From positions 1,879,897 to 1,943,896 of the forward strand of contig MU004184.1 in the NCBI GenBank assembly GCA_010093605.1: DNA of 64,000 nucleotides. The letters run 5' to 3'. The stretch is from Lophium mytilinum (lineage: Eukaryota; Ascomycota; Dothideomycetes; Mytilinidiales; Mytilinidiaceae). Below, piece by piece: positions 34,319 through 46,866 of this stretch. The stretch's first letter is position 1. The number at the start of each line of letters is the position of its first letter. Under the pieces are notes generated by a model, which saw only the letters and a program-made list of their open reading frames with translations, made no database searches and had not been told where the DNA came from. Made by a program: the position numbers and the translations under genes.

Positions 34319-35762
34319 GGTGTCAGTGAGGGATACCGAGTGTGATTGAAAGTCGATTAAGTATTACGGCGGAGAGAGTAGATTTGGAGATACGAATATG
34401 AAGATAGAACGAGAGCATTATCGAGGGCACTCACCACTAAATAGAATATCTGTCTTGCGATCAGCAGCTAAGAAGTGACAGCTGCACAGTGAAGCTTTCA
34501 ACACAAGATAAGAAGCCTGTTAAGTATTGAAAAGGTGTGGCACGTCGGGCTGCAATTGGTAAAAGGGAGCTGGATGACCTGCAGTTGTGCAGCATACCCT
34601 ATCTCAAGTTATATAGCGTATCCAGCCCTCTAGCACGCCTCTCAGCCCAGTCAGCATCAGCAGCACAGCAAGCTACCAGCTCAACGGATACCCCGCCATC
34701 AAGCCCCACCGTGCCAACGAGTGCCTCGAAGAAGGAAAGAAAGCGTGTGGCAGAGGGAAGTGTTTGCTGGATTCAGCATATTCAGGATGCGCGAGGGGCA
34801 TGTCTGGGCCCGGTTGTCCACTGGAACCCCTCCGATTGTCGGGATGTGCATGCTCGTGAGACGGAGTCTGCATCGCACAGGTGGCGAGGAATTCCAGCTT
34901 CTCTGTGCCACTTTCGTCTGGCTGACTTGGACTTACTAACGCTACTATTTCCGAGAATTGGTTGCCCATAGACTAGCAATCGGTGGGTGTCGGTGTTATC
35001 GTGCAGCTATCGAGAAGAGGGGCTGGACTTGCTGCCCCAATTGGGCATAAAGCGCCAAGTGGGGAGCAGCGTGCACTTCATCCCTGCTGACCTGGGTATC
35101 TTCTTTTGACCTCATCGAAAACGCGTCTTCATTCCAGCGTTGTTGTCCTCTTCTTCGATTCTTCGAGAGTGTTGGGATAGGTGCGCGAGTCTTTAAGGGG
35201 TTTCATCACTGTTCTGCCTCGTAAAATCGACGTTGTAGTCCTTAGACCAGAATAGACCAGGTTGATGAATGGGAGAGATGACTAAATTCAAGCAAGCCTT
35301 TCAACCGTTTCCCGGTCAGCTCCTAGGAATAGTTCATTCTCCTCCTCGCCACGAGCGTCCGTTTCGAGTCCAACAGTCCCCAGCGACAGGCGAACCACAA
35401 TTGGAAACGAAAACCCAGTGTACTGAACCACCTACGACGATTTGATGGGAGACTGGACTGTTGATGGAACTGTTGAGCAGATCTTCCCGCTTGAGACATG
35501 TCAATGGGTTCATTGAGAACTTGGGAGTCTGGGCTCATTTCTCGTTGAGCATTCTGCAGAGAATTACAATCGTGTTGGTAGACCTACTTATACATCGAAA
35601 CTCAGCGAGCACGCTTAAGAGCATAACATCACCTTTTCCCTTAACCTTGATTCCTGAACCCCATCGCTTGTGGATATCTCGCTACTACCAAATGAGAAAC
35701 CAAACTTCCTTCGAGACAAGAACAACCAATTGGGAATAACGACTCGTCCGCAAGCACTTCGA
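34319..35762. other. Long intergenic region upstream of the cupin gene
   Basis: 1.4 kb with the cupin promoter and the CHS5 3' end. An open frame at 34537-34971 has some Ser/Pro-rich sequence but no conserved motif and two competing frames. I do not call a gene. Confidence 0.4.
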
Positions 35763-37057
35763 TCACAGGCTCACATCGTGGAAGCTCGCTTTGTCGTCCT
35801 CTGGTGTCTTACTGCCCTCCCCTTGCTTTTCTCTCACGGGCAACCCAGCTTCCACAGCTTTCTCATTGGCGCCCTCATCCTCCTCTTCAGAGCTCTCCTC
35901 CTCATCCTCCACGCTAGGACTTGATGGCTTGAGATCTGAAGTGCGGACCTTCTGCTCGCCCGTTGCTGTCTTTGGTTCAGGGGCCTCATTCGAGACCTTC
36001 TCCTGTTCGGGGTCAAACTTAGGCGGCGGGGGCGGTGGTGTTTCCTCTTCGCTACCGCTTCTTCGGAGATCGGTCCCAGGAGAGCTCCTAGAGCTCCTCT
36101 GACTCGCAGTTTGTCTTTCAGGAGTAGGCGGTGTGACTTGAGTAGTTGGACTGGGCTGAGGTTGCTGGGGACTTCTAACTTGCTGCTGCGGCGCGCCCAC
36201 CCCAGGGCCAACCTGCCTCAGCCTGGGATCTGCGTTTAGATAGTACCCTCTCACTCCCACCAGTCTGCCCTCGCGCTCGCAACCCTTGATCCAGTCTGGA
36301 ACCACCACAGGGATGTTGTTCTCCACTGCCTTCTCCCAAGCCTGACCTCTACCCTCTGTGCAGACAAAGTGCGTGGTGTCAATTCGAACTGTATCCACAA
36401 TCTTTGCGCCAATCCGCTGCACTGTCGCGTTCAGCGATTCGCGCAACGCAGCAGGCATCTGGCCCGGTGTGATCGTGATGCCCGACAGCTCCGTCATCTT
36501 ATGCGTCATGACCTTCAGCTTGTCGCTCGAATATGTTCCTGCGCTCGTTTTCAGGACTAAGTGGAATGTGTACTCCGTGTCAACCGCCAGGCCGCTCAAC
36601 TTTGTGCTGTGAACCTCGCGGGGGTTCGGGATCGTGCCTGCCTTGCTGCCATTGCGGTAGAGCGTCAGGCCGCGCAGCGATGCGGTCGCAATATCGATGG
36701 GGTCCCATTCTAGGACGACGGAGGTCTGAGTTGCGTTCCGGCAGCGCAGCACCGGGGGAGACGGTGTCTTCTGGCCAAAGGTGCGGAATATCGTGCTTTG
36801 GAGGCTATGGAAGGCAGAGGAGGAGCGGGACTCGGATTCATGGTTGCGACTGACGGTAATGTCGACGATTGAGCCGGAGGAAATGTCTGGTGGGAGAAGG
36901 ATTGACGGGAATTCGATCTGTCCGTATGTAAGAGGGGTGCTGCGGCGGAGAGCTGGGAGCGCGTCAAGGGCATTGGAGAGCCTACCAGGCGTTTGTCTTC
37001 AGTCAGAAGCACGGCAACGCCGGCGTCGACTTTCCCAACTGTGAGAGAAACTAGCAT
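35763..37057 (-). CDS. CHS5: Chs5, exomer scaffold, 408 aa
   Basis: Core of the exomer coat that exports chitin synthase III (Chs3) and other cargo from the trans-Golgi. Exon 1 37057..36986 and exon 2 36917..35763 join across a 68-bp intron, phase 0. The N-terminus (LVSLTVGKVDAGVAVLLTED, then IEFPSILLPPDISSGSIV) is the Chs5 dimerisation region. Next is an FN3 domain (RNATQTSVVLEWDPIDIATA...DTEYTFHLVLKTSAG), then a BRCT domain with LSGITITPGQM...VDTVRIDTTHFVCTEGRG, NIPVVVPDWI and GYYLNADPR. This FN3-BRCT pair binds Arf1 in yeast. The last ~150 residues are Pro/Gln-rich, then acidic (EDEEESSEEEDEGA), and shorter than the Lys/Glu repeats of the yeast tail. Start context: Met immediately before the conserved strand; no upstream exon was found. 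Confidence 0.93.
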
Positions 37058-37550
37058 GGTTTCTGGCGTGCGGATTGGACGGCGTGGTGGTGTTCGTGGT
37101 GAGACGTTATGCCCCCAGCCAGCACTTTCCAATTTGGCTGAACTCCAAATCACGTGACTGGCATCAATCTTCTGGCAAGTACTCTAATGATATGGGTTTG
37201 TTACTATTACAATGAACAGTCATTAGAGGAAGATACATATTCTGAAGCATCCCATTTGTTCTGCAGTAGTTCAAGATTCAGTTTTACAACACAAGTCTGC
37301 TCACGCGTTCTCCATGCTTAGGGCATCCCCAGTGGTTTGCAAAAACCTAGGCGCCATCTTAGGTTCGAAGCTATAGAAATCAGGCTTCCTTTTAACTACG
37401 GGCCGACGTAACAGCTAGGCGACTTCCAATGGTGGTATCGAGTGAGCAAGATTCGAGCCGTCCCGGTATGAATTTGAGAGTCGAGACCTACGGACCAGGG
37501 ACCAATCGTTGCTTCACGTAGAAATAATCTGGTCTTGCTTCGTGGTGCTC
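37058..37550. other. Upstream region of CHS5
   Basis: 493 bp with the CHS5 promoter and the 3' end of the next gene. A GATTCGAGCC string near 37450 resembles a tRNA B box, but no acceptor stem or A box pairs with it. Confidence 0.45.
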
Positions 37551-38494
37551 TCAGGGAGACAGCATACCCGGCGAAGTTGACAAGCCACCGGTGCCTTTGT
37601 CCTTAGCTGGAAGGCTTGTATTATGCTGCATCAGAAAGTCTTCTCCACACTTCCTGCACCTCTCGGCTTCGATGTCCTTTCCTCCAAGCAGCTGTCCAAA
37701 AAGACTAAGAGCAAAGCCAGTAGCGATCATGACTGTGATGAAAACGGCTCGATTGCCAATCCTAATAGGCCCGGAAGCTTGACCAACGTTTTGGATCATT
37801 GCAGAACCGAGACAGACTCCGAAACCAACAAGGAAAAGCGTGATTGCAATGCTTAGCAACTCGAAAGGAACCTGAAGCAACTGATGGGATAGCATGGAGC
37901 TCTGGATGACACGTTTCTGTGCTGCGTTGGTGTAGTAGATGCCATTGGAGAGCCATAGCCGTATAGCTAAAGGATTATCCATGAAGCTGTAAGTGCGGTA
38001 TTGTATGCACGTGAAATACACTGCGAGGAGGCTAATGATGACGGTGGCGCTAAACAAGGCGTGGGCTGAGTAATGGACTTGTTGTACGAATGGTAGTTGA
38101 AGCGCCGTCATAGCCGCTTGAGTAACAAGCGCACCCTAATGAGAGAATATGTAGTCAGCTGTGTAGTCGTGAAAGGCTCATGTTGAATTCGACGTACGAT
38201 TAACGCAATCATCTAAAATTCTGAGAGTTGAGACCGGCGAAAAGCTAGGATCTTCTCATCGCTTCCGGTGTTTATTAAGGCCTCGACTACCTCGAACTCT
38301 GAGACATCAAACAACAGCCACGGCCTCCATTTGTACCTCTTCCCATAGCGAGATTCTGCGTAGTCGGTCTTGGGCCACGGGCTAGAGAACCCATTCCATA
38401 CGTAGCGAGTTAGCAGGGGTAGACGTCCCATCATCCGTGCTGGAGCTCCGATTACTGCGAAGATTTCGATAACCAATTCACTAGGATCAGACAT
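37551..38494 (-). CDS. Unknown four-helix membrane protein, 267 aa
   Basis: Family not recognised. The model uses exons 38494..38291, 38212..38198 (a 15-nt micro-exon encoding MIALI) and 38135..37551, all phase 0, with introns of 78 and 60 bp. The N-terminal cytosolic part contains SPWPKTDYAESRYGKRYKWRPW. The rest holds four hydrophobic segments (MIALI-GALVTQAAM; ALFSATVIISLLAVYFTC; LLSIAITLFLVGFGVCLGSAM; AVFITVMIATGFALSLFGQLL), followed by a C-rich pair CRKCGEDF and a polar tail. The micro-exon is inferred because it is the only way to link the two large frames without a stop. Alternative: two separate small genes. Confidence 0.55.
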
Positions 38495-38775
38495 TAGATC
38501 GAAAGTTATGGTCTATTGACAGAAGCAGTTGGTAAGAGTTATACAGTGTAGTAAGGTAGAAGATTCAATTTGATATGTCCTTCTCAGCCTTGTGTTTGGC
38601 CCCCATCTCCACGCTGCGGCTAGCTGGATGGTTGGGTCGTACAAAGTGCTACTTTGATCAATTTGCTTACCCTGCCTACCCTCCATCTCCACCCCAGAGG
38701 GCCCTCCTCGTTAAAAGGCGGTACACCACTGACGTACCTAGACATGGCTATCCATACGAGTTTGAAGACTAGAAA

Positions 38776-38920
38776 CAAGATATGAAGGTCAAAACAGTGC
38801 AAATCGGACTGCCACTTGACCAGTGAGATACAGGTTTTCAAGGTTCACAACATGGTGTGAAGGCTACTGCAGTCCAGATCAGACTGCCCTCTGAAAAGTT
38901 GGTGGCCTACCAGTCAGATC
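38776..38920 (+). repeat. Dispersed repeat R1, two diverged units in tandem
   Basis: Two units, 38783-38840 and 38856-38915, each centred on a diverged form of the core GCAGATTAGACTGCCTCTTGA (here as GCAAATCGGACTGCCACTTGA and CCAGATCAGACTGCCCTCTGA). The same core is at 56398-56419 and 63060-63081. The many C/T and G/A differences between copies fit decay by RIP. Family identity is unknown. Confidence 0.6.
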
Positions 38921-38937
38921 ACCGTGCTTGGCCCGTT

Positions 38938-39141
38938 ACACATTGCAAATTCGGCTTCGACAAGGCGCTGCAACCGGGCACCAACCATCCGTAGACGCGT
39001 ATACTGATCTGTATGGGTAGGTAAAGTGGCATAAGCAAGGTGATGCAAAAAGGCCCAGGCGATACGGTAAGTGGTGGCAAAGGGGCATATATTGAGCCAG
39101 ACGACAATCGTTCGTGAAGATGTCTTGAAAGCCATGAACCT
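38938..39141 (+). repeat. Dispersed repeat R2, copy 1
   Basis: Aligns by eye over about 200 bp with 60838-61050. Shared anchors are TTCGACAAG, the block ACCATCCGTAGACGC followed by ATACTGATC, and CAATCGTTC. It lies directly after the R1 pair, so R1 and R2 may be two parts of one element. Confidence 0.6.
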
Positions 39142-40022
39142 CTGGTCCTCCAAGCGTTTAGTTCAGGCTCTACGCGCAAATAAATAGCCTAAGCAATAGC
39201 TCAGGTAATACCTGCACTCAGCTAGCTTTCATCCGTTCTTTCTACAAAGACGGTTGCACCCGCTCTGTTGACTCCGCTTTAACATGCTATTGCCTACTCG
39301 TTGGCGCAAGTCTAATCACAGCTTCTCATTGACTATACTATAGAGATGCTACAAGGGCTCTAAAGCGTTAACATTTTTATAGACTATTAGAAGAAGCCCT
39401 CCCCGCGTATCGGGTGGTGCCTATTCGCGCACATTCGGCCATAGTTTTCTCTTTCTGACTGCTTTGATCCGCCGGAATTATGTAAGTTTGATCACACGTT
39501 GACCTTACTATGTCCCAACTGAGCTACGCTGACAAGTATCTCCGCTTCACCAGGTGTCCTCACATGTTTCTGCCCATGTGTTACCTTCTCGAAGAAGTAC
39601 CATGTTCGTGCCACCCAGCTCTCCAATTTGAGTGAAGCTGATCCGAGAATGTGGAAGTAGCGACTGAAATACAACGGCGACACGTCCAACTTTGGGCCGC
39701 TCAATGTCATGGTACCTATATCTCCTTCTTACCATCACTCCTCAAGAAACTCACCGATCCCTTTCCGTATATCCCCGCCGAAACACCATCTCCTATCGCG
39801 ATTATGGAGCTAACTGACGGTTTCGACTGGGATCTCGACCAGAATTGGGGTCATGAAGACGAAAAATGGGTTCCGACTGAAAAGATACTCCGGGTGATGC
39901 GATCGACCTTCTTCATCTACGTCATACAGTATGGTCTGCCAAAGGAGCAACAAATGCTGAATGGGTCCGGGCATGCGGATAGTGGGAAGACGGTGGTTGT
40001 GTTCTACTCATCTACCATCTAC

Positions 40023-43000
40023 TTACACCAATGCCTTGTCCAGCTCCTTCTTCACAACAACGCTCTTCTCCTTCGCCAGTTCCTCCTTCAACTCGCTTCC
40101 CAAATCCGTAATAGTCTTAGACGCGGCCACAGCTGCTTGCGCACGCCTAAGCCTACCTGCCTCGCTGAACCCTTCAAAACGGGGATCAAACAGCAATTTG
40201 ACGACGTAGTCCCTGACTTGCGCATCGTCAATCTGCGCGTGCAAGGGTGCGGCTGCGAGACGGTCGAACAGGGCCTTGATGGCGTCGAAGGAGGCGAGGT
40301 GGATGTTGCGGGCGTGTGTACTCAATGCGCGGATGGCGAGCGGGAGGGTGGTTTTGAGAGAGTGGGTGAGATCTAGACGGCGTTAGCATGATGACTTAGG
40401 CGCGATATTGGTATGTGAGCACTTACCGGTGCCCTCAAGAAGCCTAGGGTTGATACAGTCCATCAGCGCTTCCACCGCTGCTGCTAGAGTCTGCTCTTTG
40501 CTGTGTCGCGTATTAGTCAGGAATCGAGAGTTGTGGGAAACGGAAGGCGAACTCACATAGCAGCATTCCCCGCCGCTTCTCCGCCATCCACATCCATCTT
40601 GTCCTCATCATCCGTGTCTCCGATCAAATCCTCAACCACAGTCTTCACCACCCCTACCACTAGAGCGCTCCCCTCCTCATCCTCCCTCGCTTTCACCACC
40701 TTCCCCAACGCCTTGACCGCATGCGGCCTATACGTCACATTAACCCTCTTCGCCTCCCTAACCGCAATCTTCGACACCATCCCAGCCACCCGAGCATCCT
40801 CACCCCAAAGCTGCCGCCCGCGCTCCACAAACCTCACAAACGCTGCCAACACAACCTCTTTCCCCTCCCAAGTCTTCCCCGCCATCGCCTTCTCCAGCGC
40901 CGGCCACAGAATCGCAGCATTCGCCTTGCTAATCTCATCCGCCGCCGCCGCTGCCGCCGACGGCGAATCCGTCGTGATGCTCATAACCGCATCGGCGACC
41001 GCCCTCGCGCTCGCGTGCTTGAGGACCCACTTCGGGCTCTCCAGATGCTGGGACGCGAGCTTGACGATTTCGGGCAGGTAGAGCAGCACGCCCCTGCTGC
41101 CACCGACGTTGTCGGACCACGTGTCTGCGAAGAGCTTGGCGACGTCCTCGTTGCTGTCGTACTTGGCGACGAAGACGAAGGGGAGGATGGAGGCGGCGAC
41201 GCCGGCGAAGCGGTCGGCGGCGTGCTTGGACATGGCGAGGACAATGTCGCCGGCTGCGAGGCGGGAGCGGTCGTCGTCGGAGGCGAAGTAGAGGGATTGC
41301 GTGAAAGCGATGGTGGAGAGAATTTGGGGGTCCGAGGCGAGGCGGGAGAGGTATCCTGCGGAGACGGCGTACGAGCTGGCGACAGTTTCGTTGCGGTCGT
41401 GGATGCATTTCTGCACGAGGCGGAGGAAGGAGTCGGCGTAAGGCTTGAAAAGGAAGTTGTGGCGGGTGCTGAGGGTGACGAGAATGCGGGAGCAGCCGAC
41501 TTTGCTGGGTAGTCCGACGGCGTTCTTGATCGCTGATTCAAGGTGAGATACTAGGGATTTAGTAGTTGAATCGTCAAGAAGGTCGAGGCAGCGCTCGATC
41601 GATTCGGTGAGCGGACTAGCACGCACGCTAGCAAGGCGCATGCCGTCGAGTTTTTGCTCCGTGAGGTTGTATTTAGCAGCGTTGAGATGGATGTAGTTGA
41701 CTGCCTCCGGTTCTAGGGCGCTTAGGAGGCCCAGCAGTCGCTCAACGAGATCTGGGATGAATGGCCGTAGCGTCTTCCCATTGCTCTTTTTGATAATTTG
41801 GAGCAAGGTGTGGAGCGCGAATGCTCGAACTTCTTCTGCACTGGACTCAAGACCCGACGTGGATAGAAGGAAGGGTAAGACTCGTTCGAGCATTGCACTA
41901 GCATTCTTCGTGGAGGAATCGCCTGCTTCGAGACTTCGTGTGAGGATGCCGGTCAACACACGTGCAAGGGAAGCTGCTGCTGCCCGAACGGACTCTTTGA
42001 TATCGTCGAGGACCTTAAAGCACTTATCCCATATCTGGTCAAGGTATTTCTCGTACTGGGCATACGTTAGCAAGCGGCCGCGTGAATTCATAGAGGCATG
42101 CGGTACTTTCTCGAGATTCCTTCCTTGAACTAGGTCAGCAACAGCTGCACAACAAGCCTGCCGAACACGCCATTCCTTTGTCAGAATGCTTTCCAGAAGA
42201 TCCGTCATGATAGCATCAAAGTGTTGGTCGATAGTAGCCGAAGAATCTTTCACGAGAGCGTTCCAAATATCCGTCATGGAGCGTTGGACGTTCGGGTTGG
42301 GATCAAATCTAAGATAGGTTAGCACAAGTTCAAGTGTGGTCCCAGAGCTTCTTACTTGTAGCGGTAAAGCTTGGGATAAAGCTTAGGGTTCTCTGCTAGG
42401 TAGCCGTCGACGCTTGAGTCAGAAAGGACATTGCTAAGACCAAACCGTCCAAAGGCAGCGCGGCTCGACCAGATGGAATTATTAGCAGCCAGCGACATGA
42501 ATCTGTATACAAGACTAGAGTCTCCGACTTCTGACGCTAAACTCAGAATGTCTTTGTATGTTGTAATAGAACCATCTCCTGTCGGCAATGCTCCTGGCTC
42601 GAAAAGTTGTGTATCTGCGGTGACACTGCCGGCCATCTTCGATCTATTGTCCGAGAAAGAACCCACGAGATCCCGGACTAGGTCGTCTTTCAGGTCTCGA
42701 TCTCCTTTCTCATAAACGAGTCCGAGACCTCTCGATGCGGCTTCCTGTACGACCTCATCTCTGTCTGAAAGGCACAGCTTGAAAGCAGTTTGACATTCCG
42801 GCAGATGTTGCTGTATTTCCGGACGATGGCCACAGAACTGGAGAAGACATAGCAGCCATATCACAGATGCTTTTTTCAAACTTGGCTTCGAATTGCGACA
42901 GCCTAGCAATGTCTTTTCAAGCACTGTACCCAGCGTTGTCTTCCTCTCTGGACTGTGTGGTGTATCCAGAGCGTCGTCCCATTCTTGTCGATTCTGTGTA

Positions 43001-46000
43001 GGATTCTCAATGTCGACAGCCGCAGCTAGCGCTTTTGAATCCCATCCGCATGCCAAACAACTGTAAGCTTCTCCGACCGAGAACTGAACTTCAGACTGCC
43101 GCACTTCATGAAGGCTGTAGAGCTTCTCTTCCACATAGTGGAGGTCTGACTTCTCTACGTCATCTCCAGCCTTCTCTTCTGCTATCATACCAAAATGTCC
43201 AAGGGCTAAAATAGCATTGGCTTTCCCAGATTTTGCAGTATCGTAGATCTTTTCGGCAACCTCGACGAAAGGCATGTATTCGCTAACAATGTCAGGCGTA
43301 AGGACTTGGAAAAGGCTGAGTTGATCAATGCTAAGGTGAGAGGCTTCTTTCAAAGTGGCATCAGTAGCGCCTTTCAGCATGTCAAATAGCGTCCGGAGGT
43401 ATGTCGAAAGTAGCGCCTTCGTCTCTTCGGTGGTTGATTGACGCCACTGAAGTCTGCTGAAATAATAGGATAAAGCTAGAGCTGCCCCGCTTGCCTTGTT
43501 CAGGTCTCCACCAATAGCTTCGTTCCAGACTTGCATCTTACCAAGCATCGTTGTTAGGGACGTTGATCTTTCTATTTTGTTGCAAGATTGGTGTGATACT
43601 AGCAACCCATAAGCATGGGATGCTGCGCCTCGTCTAGCAGAGTTGTTCGAGAGTATGGAAGGTTCAAGAGAGCGGAAGTCTGCTATTAAACCTGCTTGTG
43701 TCCAAATATTCTCGGGACACAACGAGCAAAGATCGATGAATGTATCTCCGAGCGGACCAATATCTGTAGTGTCATCTTTGATAACTTCTTCAAATGCAGC
43801 TCTTAATACAATCGCAAGCGATACCGAGTGCTGAGGGTCGCTAGTATAAGCTCTTACTGCTTGACGCGCCCGTTGGTCCGTGGAGACTGTAATCTCGAGC
43901 TTCCTTTCCCACTCCGTGGAGGTTTCTATTAAGATATTCTTCTCTTCAAGCGACTTCTGCATCAGAACTTGGCAACAGAACTTAACGGCTGTTGGGAATG
44001 CATCCCCGAAGCGAGTCCTAAAATTCTTTACACGATGAAGAACTTGCGGCTCGTCGCCCTCGTCCATTTCGACATCTTCGGATTCGTGACGTTGGTCGAA
44101 GATGTACTCCACAAGCCCATCGAAATCAGGGAACGAGAAACGATCCCTGGCAGCGTTTCCCGTGACGATCTCTGACGAGACGTTGGGTGTAGCGTTTAGC
44201 ATTCGATACCAGTATGGGTCGAGGCCTTTCTTTCCCTCTTCAACAACCTCATGCTTCTCCTTGTCAGCGCCGCTTGTGGCCAATATGTCAATCCACCTCG
44301 CGAGAACATCGTGGAAAGGTAGGCATCGGTTTGCGAAACGAGCAGCCACATAACGCGTGCTTCTAAAGGTCTTCCGAGCATCTGAATAGTCGCCAGTGGG
44401 AGCTTGTGCTTTGCTTGGGTGATCCAGTAATGTATACTTCAATAGTATCTGTCTGAACTCAGACCTTGCATCCTGATCCTCAAGCGGTGTGGTAAAGGCT
44501 CCTAGAACCGACGAGAGTGCTTCCTCGATGCTGACTGCAACGTCCTTTCCAGAAGTATCCTCTCTCAAAGACCGAAACAGCCAGTCTAGTAAGCCGACCG
44601 TGGGTTCGATGAGAGTGTGTTCTGGCGCGGCTTTGGCAAGAAGCCCAATCGTTTCGAAGCCGTAACCGCGGAGCTCTAGGTCCTCGTCCCTGTTCGGAGT
44701 GGGCCAGCCTTGATCTTCGATAAAAGACTTTAGGTTTTGAACCAGGCCTGGGGCTACGGTGGAGATGTCCTTGCCGGCACCATGGCGCGCAACGAAATTG
44801 ACTAGCAAAAAGATTGCAGAGCGAAATTTGGAGGCTTCTCTGCCAGTTGAACGAGAAGCGGTAGCATCGTAGCTTGAAATAAGACCTTCTTCCACTATCC
44901 TGCTGATCTCTTTAGGAAACGTGGTTGAAGCCACGGATTTCGAGAGTAGCCCCAAGATCTTGATCTTCAGTGGAATACCGACTGATGGGGGCCCACCGGA
45001 AGTTGAGCTGGGGTAACTGTTAGTTGTTTTATTGATATGCAGCCGAAATGCCGGAAGAAAGATATACATACGATCCGAAATACACATTCAGTAAGCTCTG
45101 CACGACTTCACGGTCCTCTAGATCTGTCACCGGCAATACCCGCTTGAGTATATCATCCCCGACATCAGATATTCGGGAGTTCGTATCGGCAGAAGCAAAA
45201 AGTGCTGGTAAGAATCGCTCTCTGTCGGCGAACATGCCACTCGCTAAGAACTTCGAGGTAATAACCTTAGTTTCCGGTAGATTTAGTCCCCCGTCAGCTG
45301 TGGGATTCCACGCATCGGGTTTTCCTTGAACAGTAAGGAATTTGTATTCTTCAGCTGCTACCCCTGGGCAGCTAACGTTGGCTGCCAGCTCGTCACCCCG
45401 CTGTCTAACGATACTCAGTAGGACGAGTTTGCCGAACCAGAAAGAGAGGAACTTGGTGTCCTCATCGTCAACACCTAGAGATTTCCGCAACTCATCATCT
45501 TCTTTTCCACCTCTTGGGGGTAGTTTGAAGTAGCTAAGCAGGCGCAAAAGTAGGTGAAACAGCTGCGATCCATGCTGAGGAGACTTGGAGTAGTCGAGGG
45601 CAATGCCACGCGTCAAGATAGGGAGAAGTTCGAGCCTTTCGGCAATCGGCAGACGCGAAATACCCTGTTGAATGTACAGGAGATCGAAATGGCGGATCAA
45701 GGGGACATCTGGGTTCTCCTTGAACTGTTTCAAGAGGGCTTCAACTGGAAGTTTAATATGCCTGCAAGAATGTCAGATCATCCACTCCTCGGATCACTTC
45801 AAGTATATTTGATAGAGGAGCATACTGTGGCTTGATTCGTGTATTGACGTGTTGGCAGATAGAGATGACCTAGAAATGAAAAGCGCCATCAGCGGCGTCC
45901 TTGTATCGTTTGAGACTTGAAAGAGTATGCTGGTCAACCGCATAGGCCAAGAAAGTAGGGGATTTGAAGAAGCCGGTGAGGGTCGATGCTACTTACCTTG

Positions 46001-46173
46001 TTCCTGACGCTCACATTTGGCGAGGCCAGTTTCAGCAACAGGGGAGCAAGGTAAGTCTTCAGTATTGTCTCTAGCTTCGCGTCTGTATCGGTCAAAGCTA
46101 TGCGCATTTCAACTTTGCCAACCAAGGCAAGCTCCTTGGCCTCGGGCGAGTCGGGATTTGAGGCTGAAGCCAT
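40023..46173 (-). CDS. ECM29: Ecm29, proteasome adaptor/quality-control HEAT-repeat protein, 1912 aa
   Basis: Large HEAT-repeat protein that tethers the 20S core to the 19S particle, inhibits faulty 26S proteasomes and links proteasomes to membranes. Seven exons in full phase: 46173..45997, 45869..45826, 45761..45072, 45007..42356, 42308..40557, 40500..40427 and 40372..40023. The N-terminus VEMRIALTDTDAKLETILKTYLAPLLLKLASPNVSVRNK and then VISICQHVNTRIKP, HFDLLYIQQGISRL match Ecm29 starts. The middle has ECM29-type blocks such as DPYWYRMLN, SRRAAASHAYGLLVS-like ARRGAASHAYGLLVS and the hinge YRYKFDPNPNVQRSM. The C-terminal third (SIERCLDLLDDSTTKSLVSHLESAIKNAVGLPSKVGCSRILVTL) contains the conserved repeats. 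Length is close to yeast (1868). The 44-nt and 74-nt exons are supported by phase and by protein continuity. Confidence 0.95.
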
Positions 46174-46866
46174 TTTAGTGGCAGTAAGGCAGCCTTCACG
46201 CTCGATTCAAGCGCAAAGATGCCTGGGACAAGGCACACACGAGAGAGAGAGGCTTCAAATATCAAGTCATGGAGGCAGGCAGGTATTGGTGGCGTGGCTG
46301 ATGATGGCGAGTGTCTGCCTTCGAAGTCGAGATCTGGCACGGGGAAAGGAGCGTATATGCTCAGAGCCGCCAGGAATCGACGGAGGCGGGCTGCTTACAC
46401 TCTTCACTTGCCACCCGATCCGGTGCTGCGGCGTTTGTGTTTGTCCAGCGGCGCGTGTCCTGGTGTAATAAATTCACGTCTTGACGTTGGGCCCCTGCTT
46501 AGCTCGAAGGCACCGCCGTGACGCACGCCAGGACGCTTTCACCACCAGGGACCACCACTTACCTGCGCGACCACAAGACACATTCACCCTCTCACCCTGC
46601 TACCTACCGTCGCCTAATGCTAGGTGCACCCCGACGTTCACCGCCGCCGCCTATGTCTATGTCAACTACTTCAGTGCCCGGCCCTTAGCTGAGTTTGAGG
46701 AAGCCCACAAACGCCACCCACACACAACCCCACCAAGAAGGTTGCTGTCGCTGTCTCGACCGGCAATCCCCCACCACATTACCACCTCTGCCAGCTCCGA
46801 GACCTACATATTAGTTGCCCGTGTCGAGACCCCCCGTCAAGCCCTCGGAGAACTCCACAAGTCAAC
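46174..46866. promoter_or_regulatory. Divergent promoter shared by ECM29 and UBX5
   Basis: A 693-bp spacer between two start codons of genes that both act on the ubiquitin-proteasome system. GGTGGC at 46288-46293 matches 6 of 9 bases of the yeast Rpn4 (PACE) site GGTGGCAAA; that is too weak to call a site. Confidence 0.55.

Larger units (their letters stand above)
38495..40022. other. Repeat-bearing intergenic region
   Basis: 1.5 kb between convergent-free flanks. It contains two R1 repeat units and one R2 unit (listed separately). A frame fragment near 39806-39950 (MELTDGFDWDLDQNWGHED) looks protein-like but lacks a full gene context. Confidence 0.45.

Noticed and set aside
37400-37480. tRNA-like B box (GATTCGAGCC)
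   Set aside because: No A box at the right distance and no pairing acceptor stem.
40721-41512. 263-codon open frame on the plus strand opposite ECM29
   Set aside because: Antisense shadow of the GC-rich ECM29 coding exon. Composition is Arg/Gly/Val-rich and no domain is seen.
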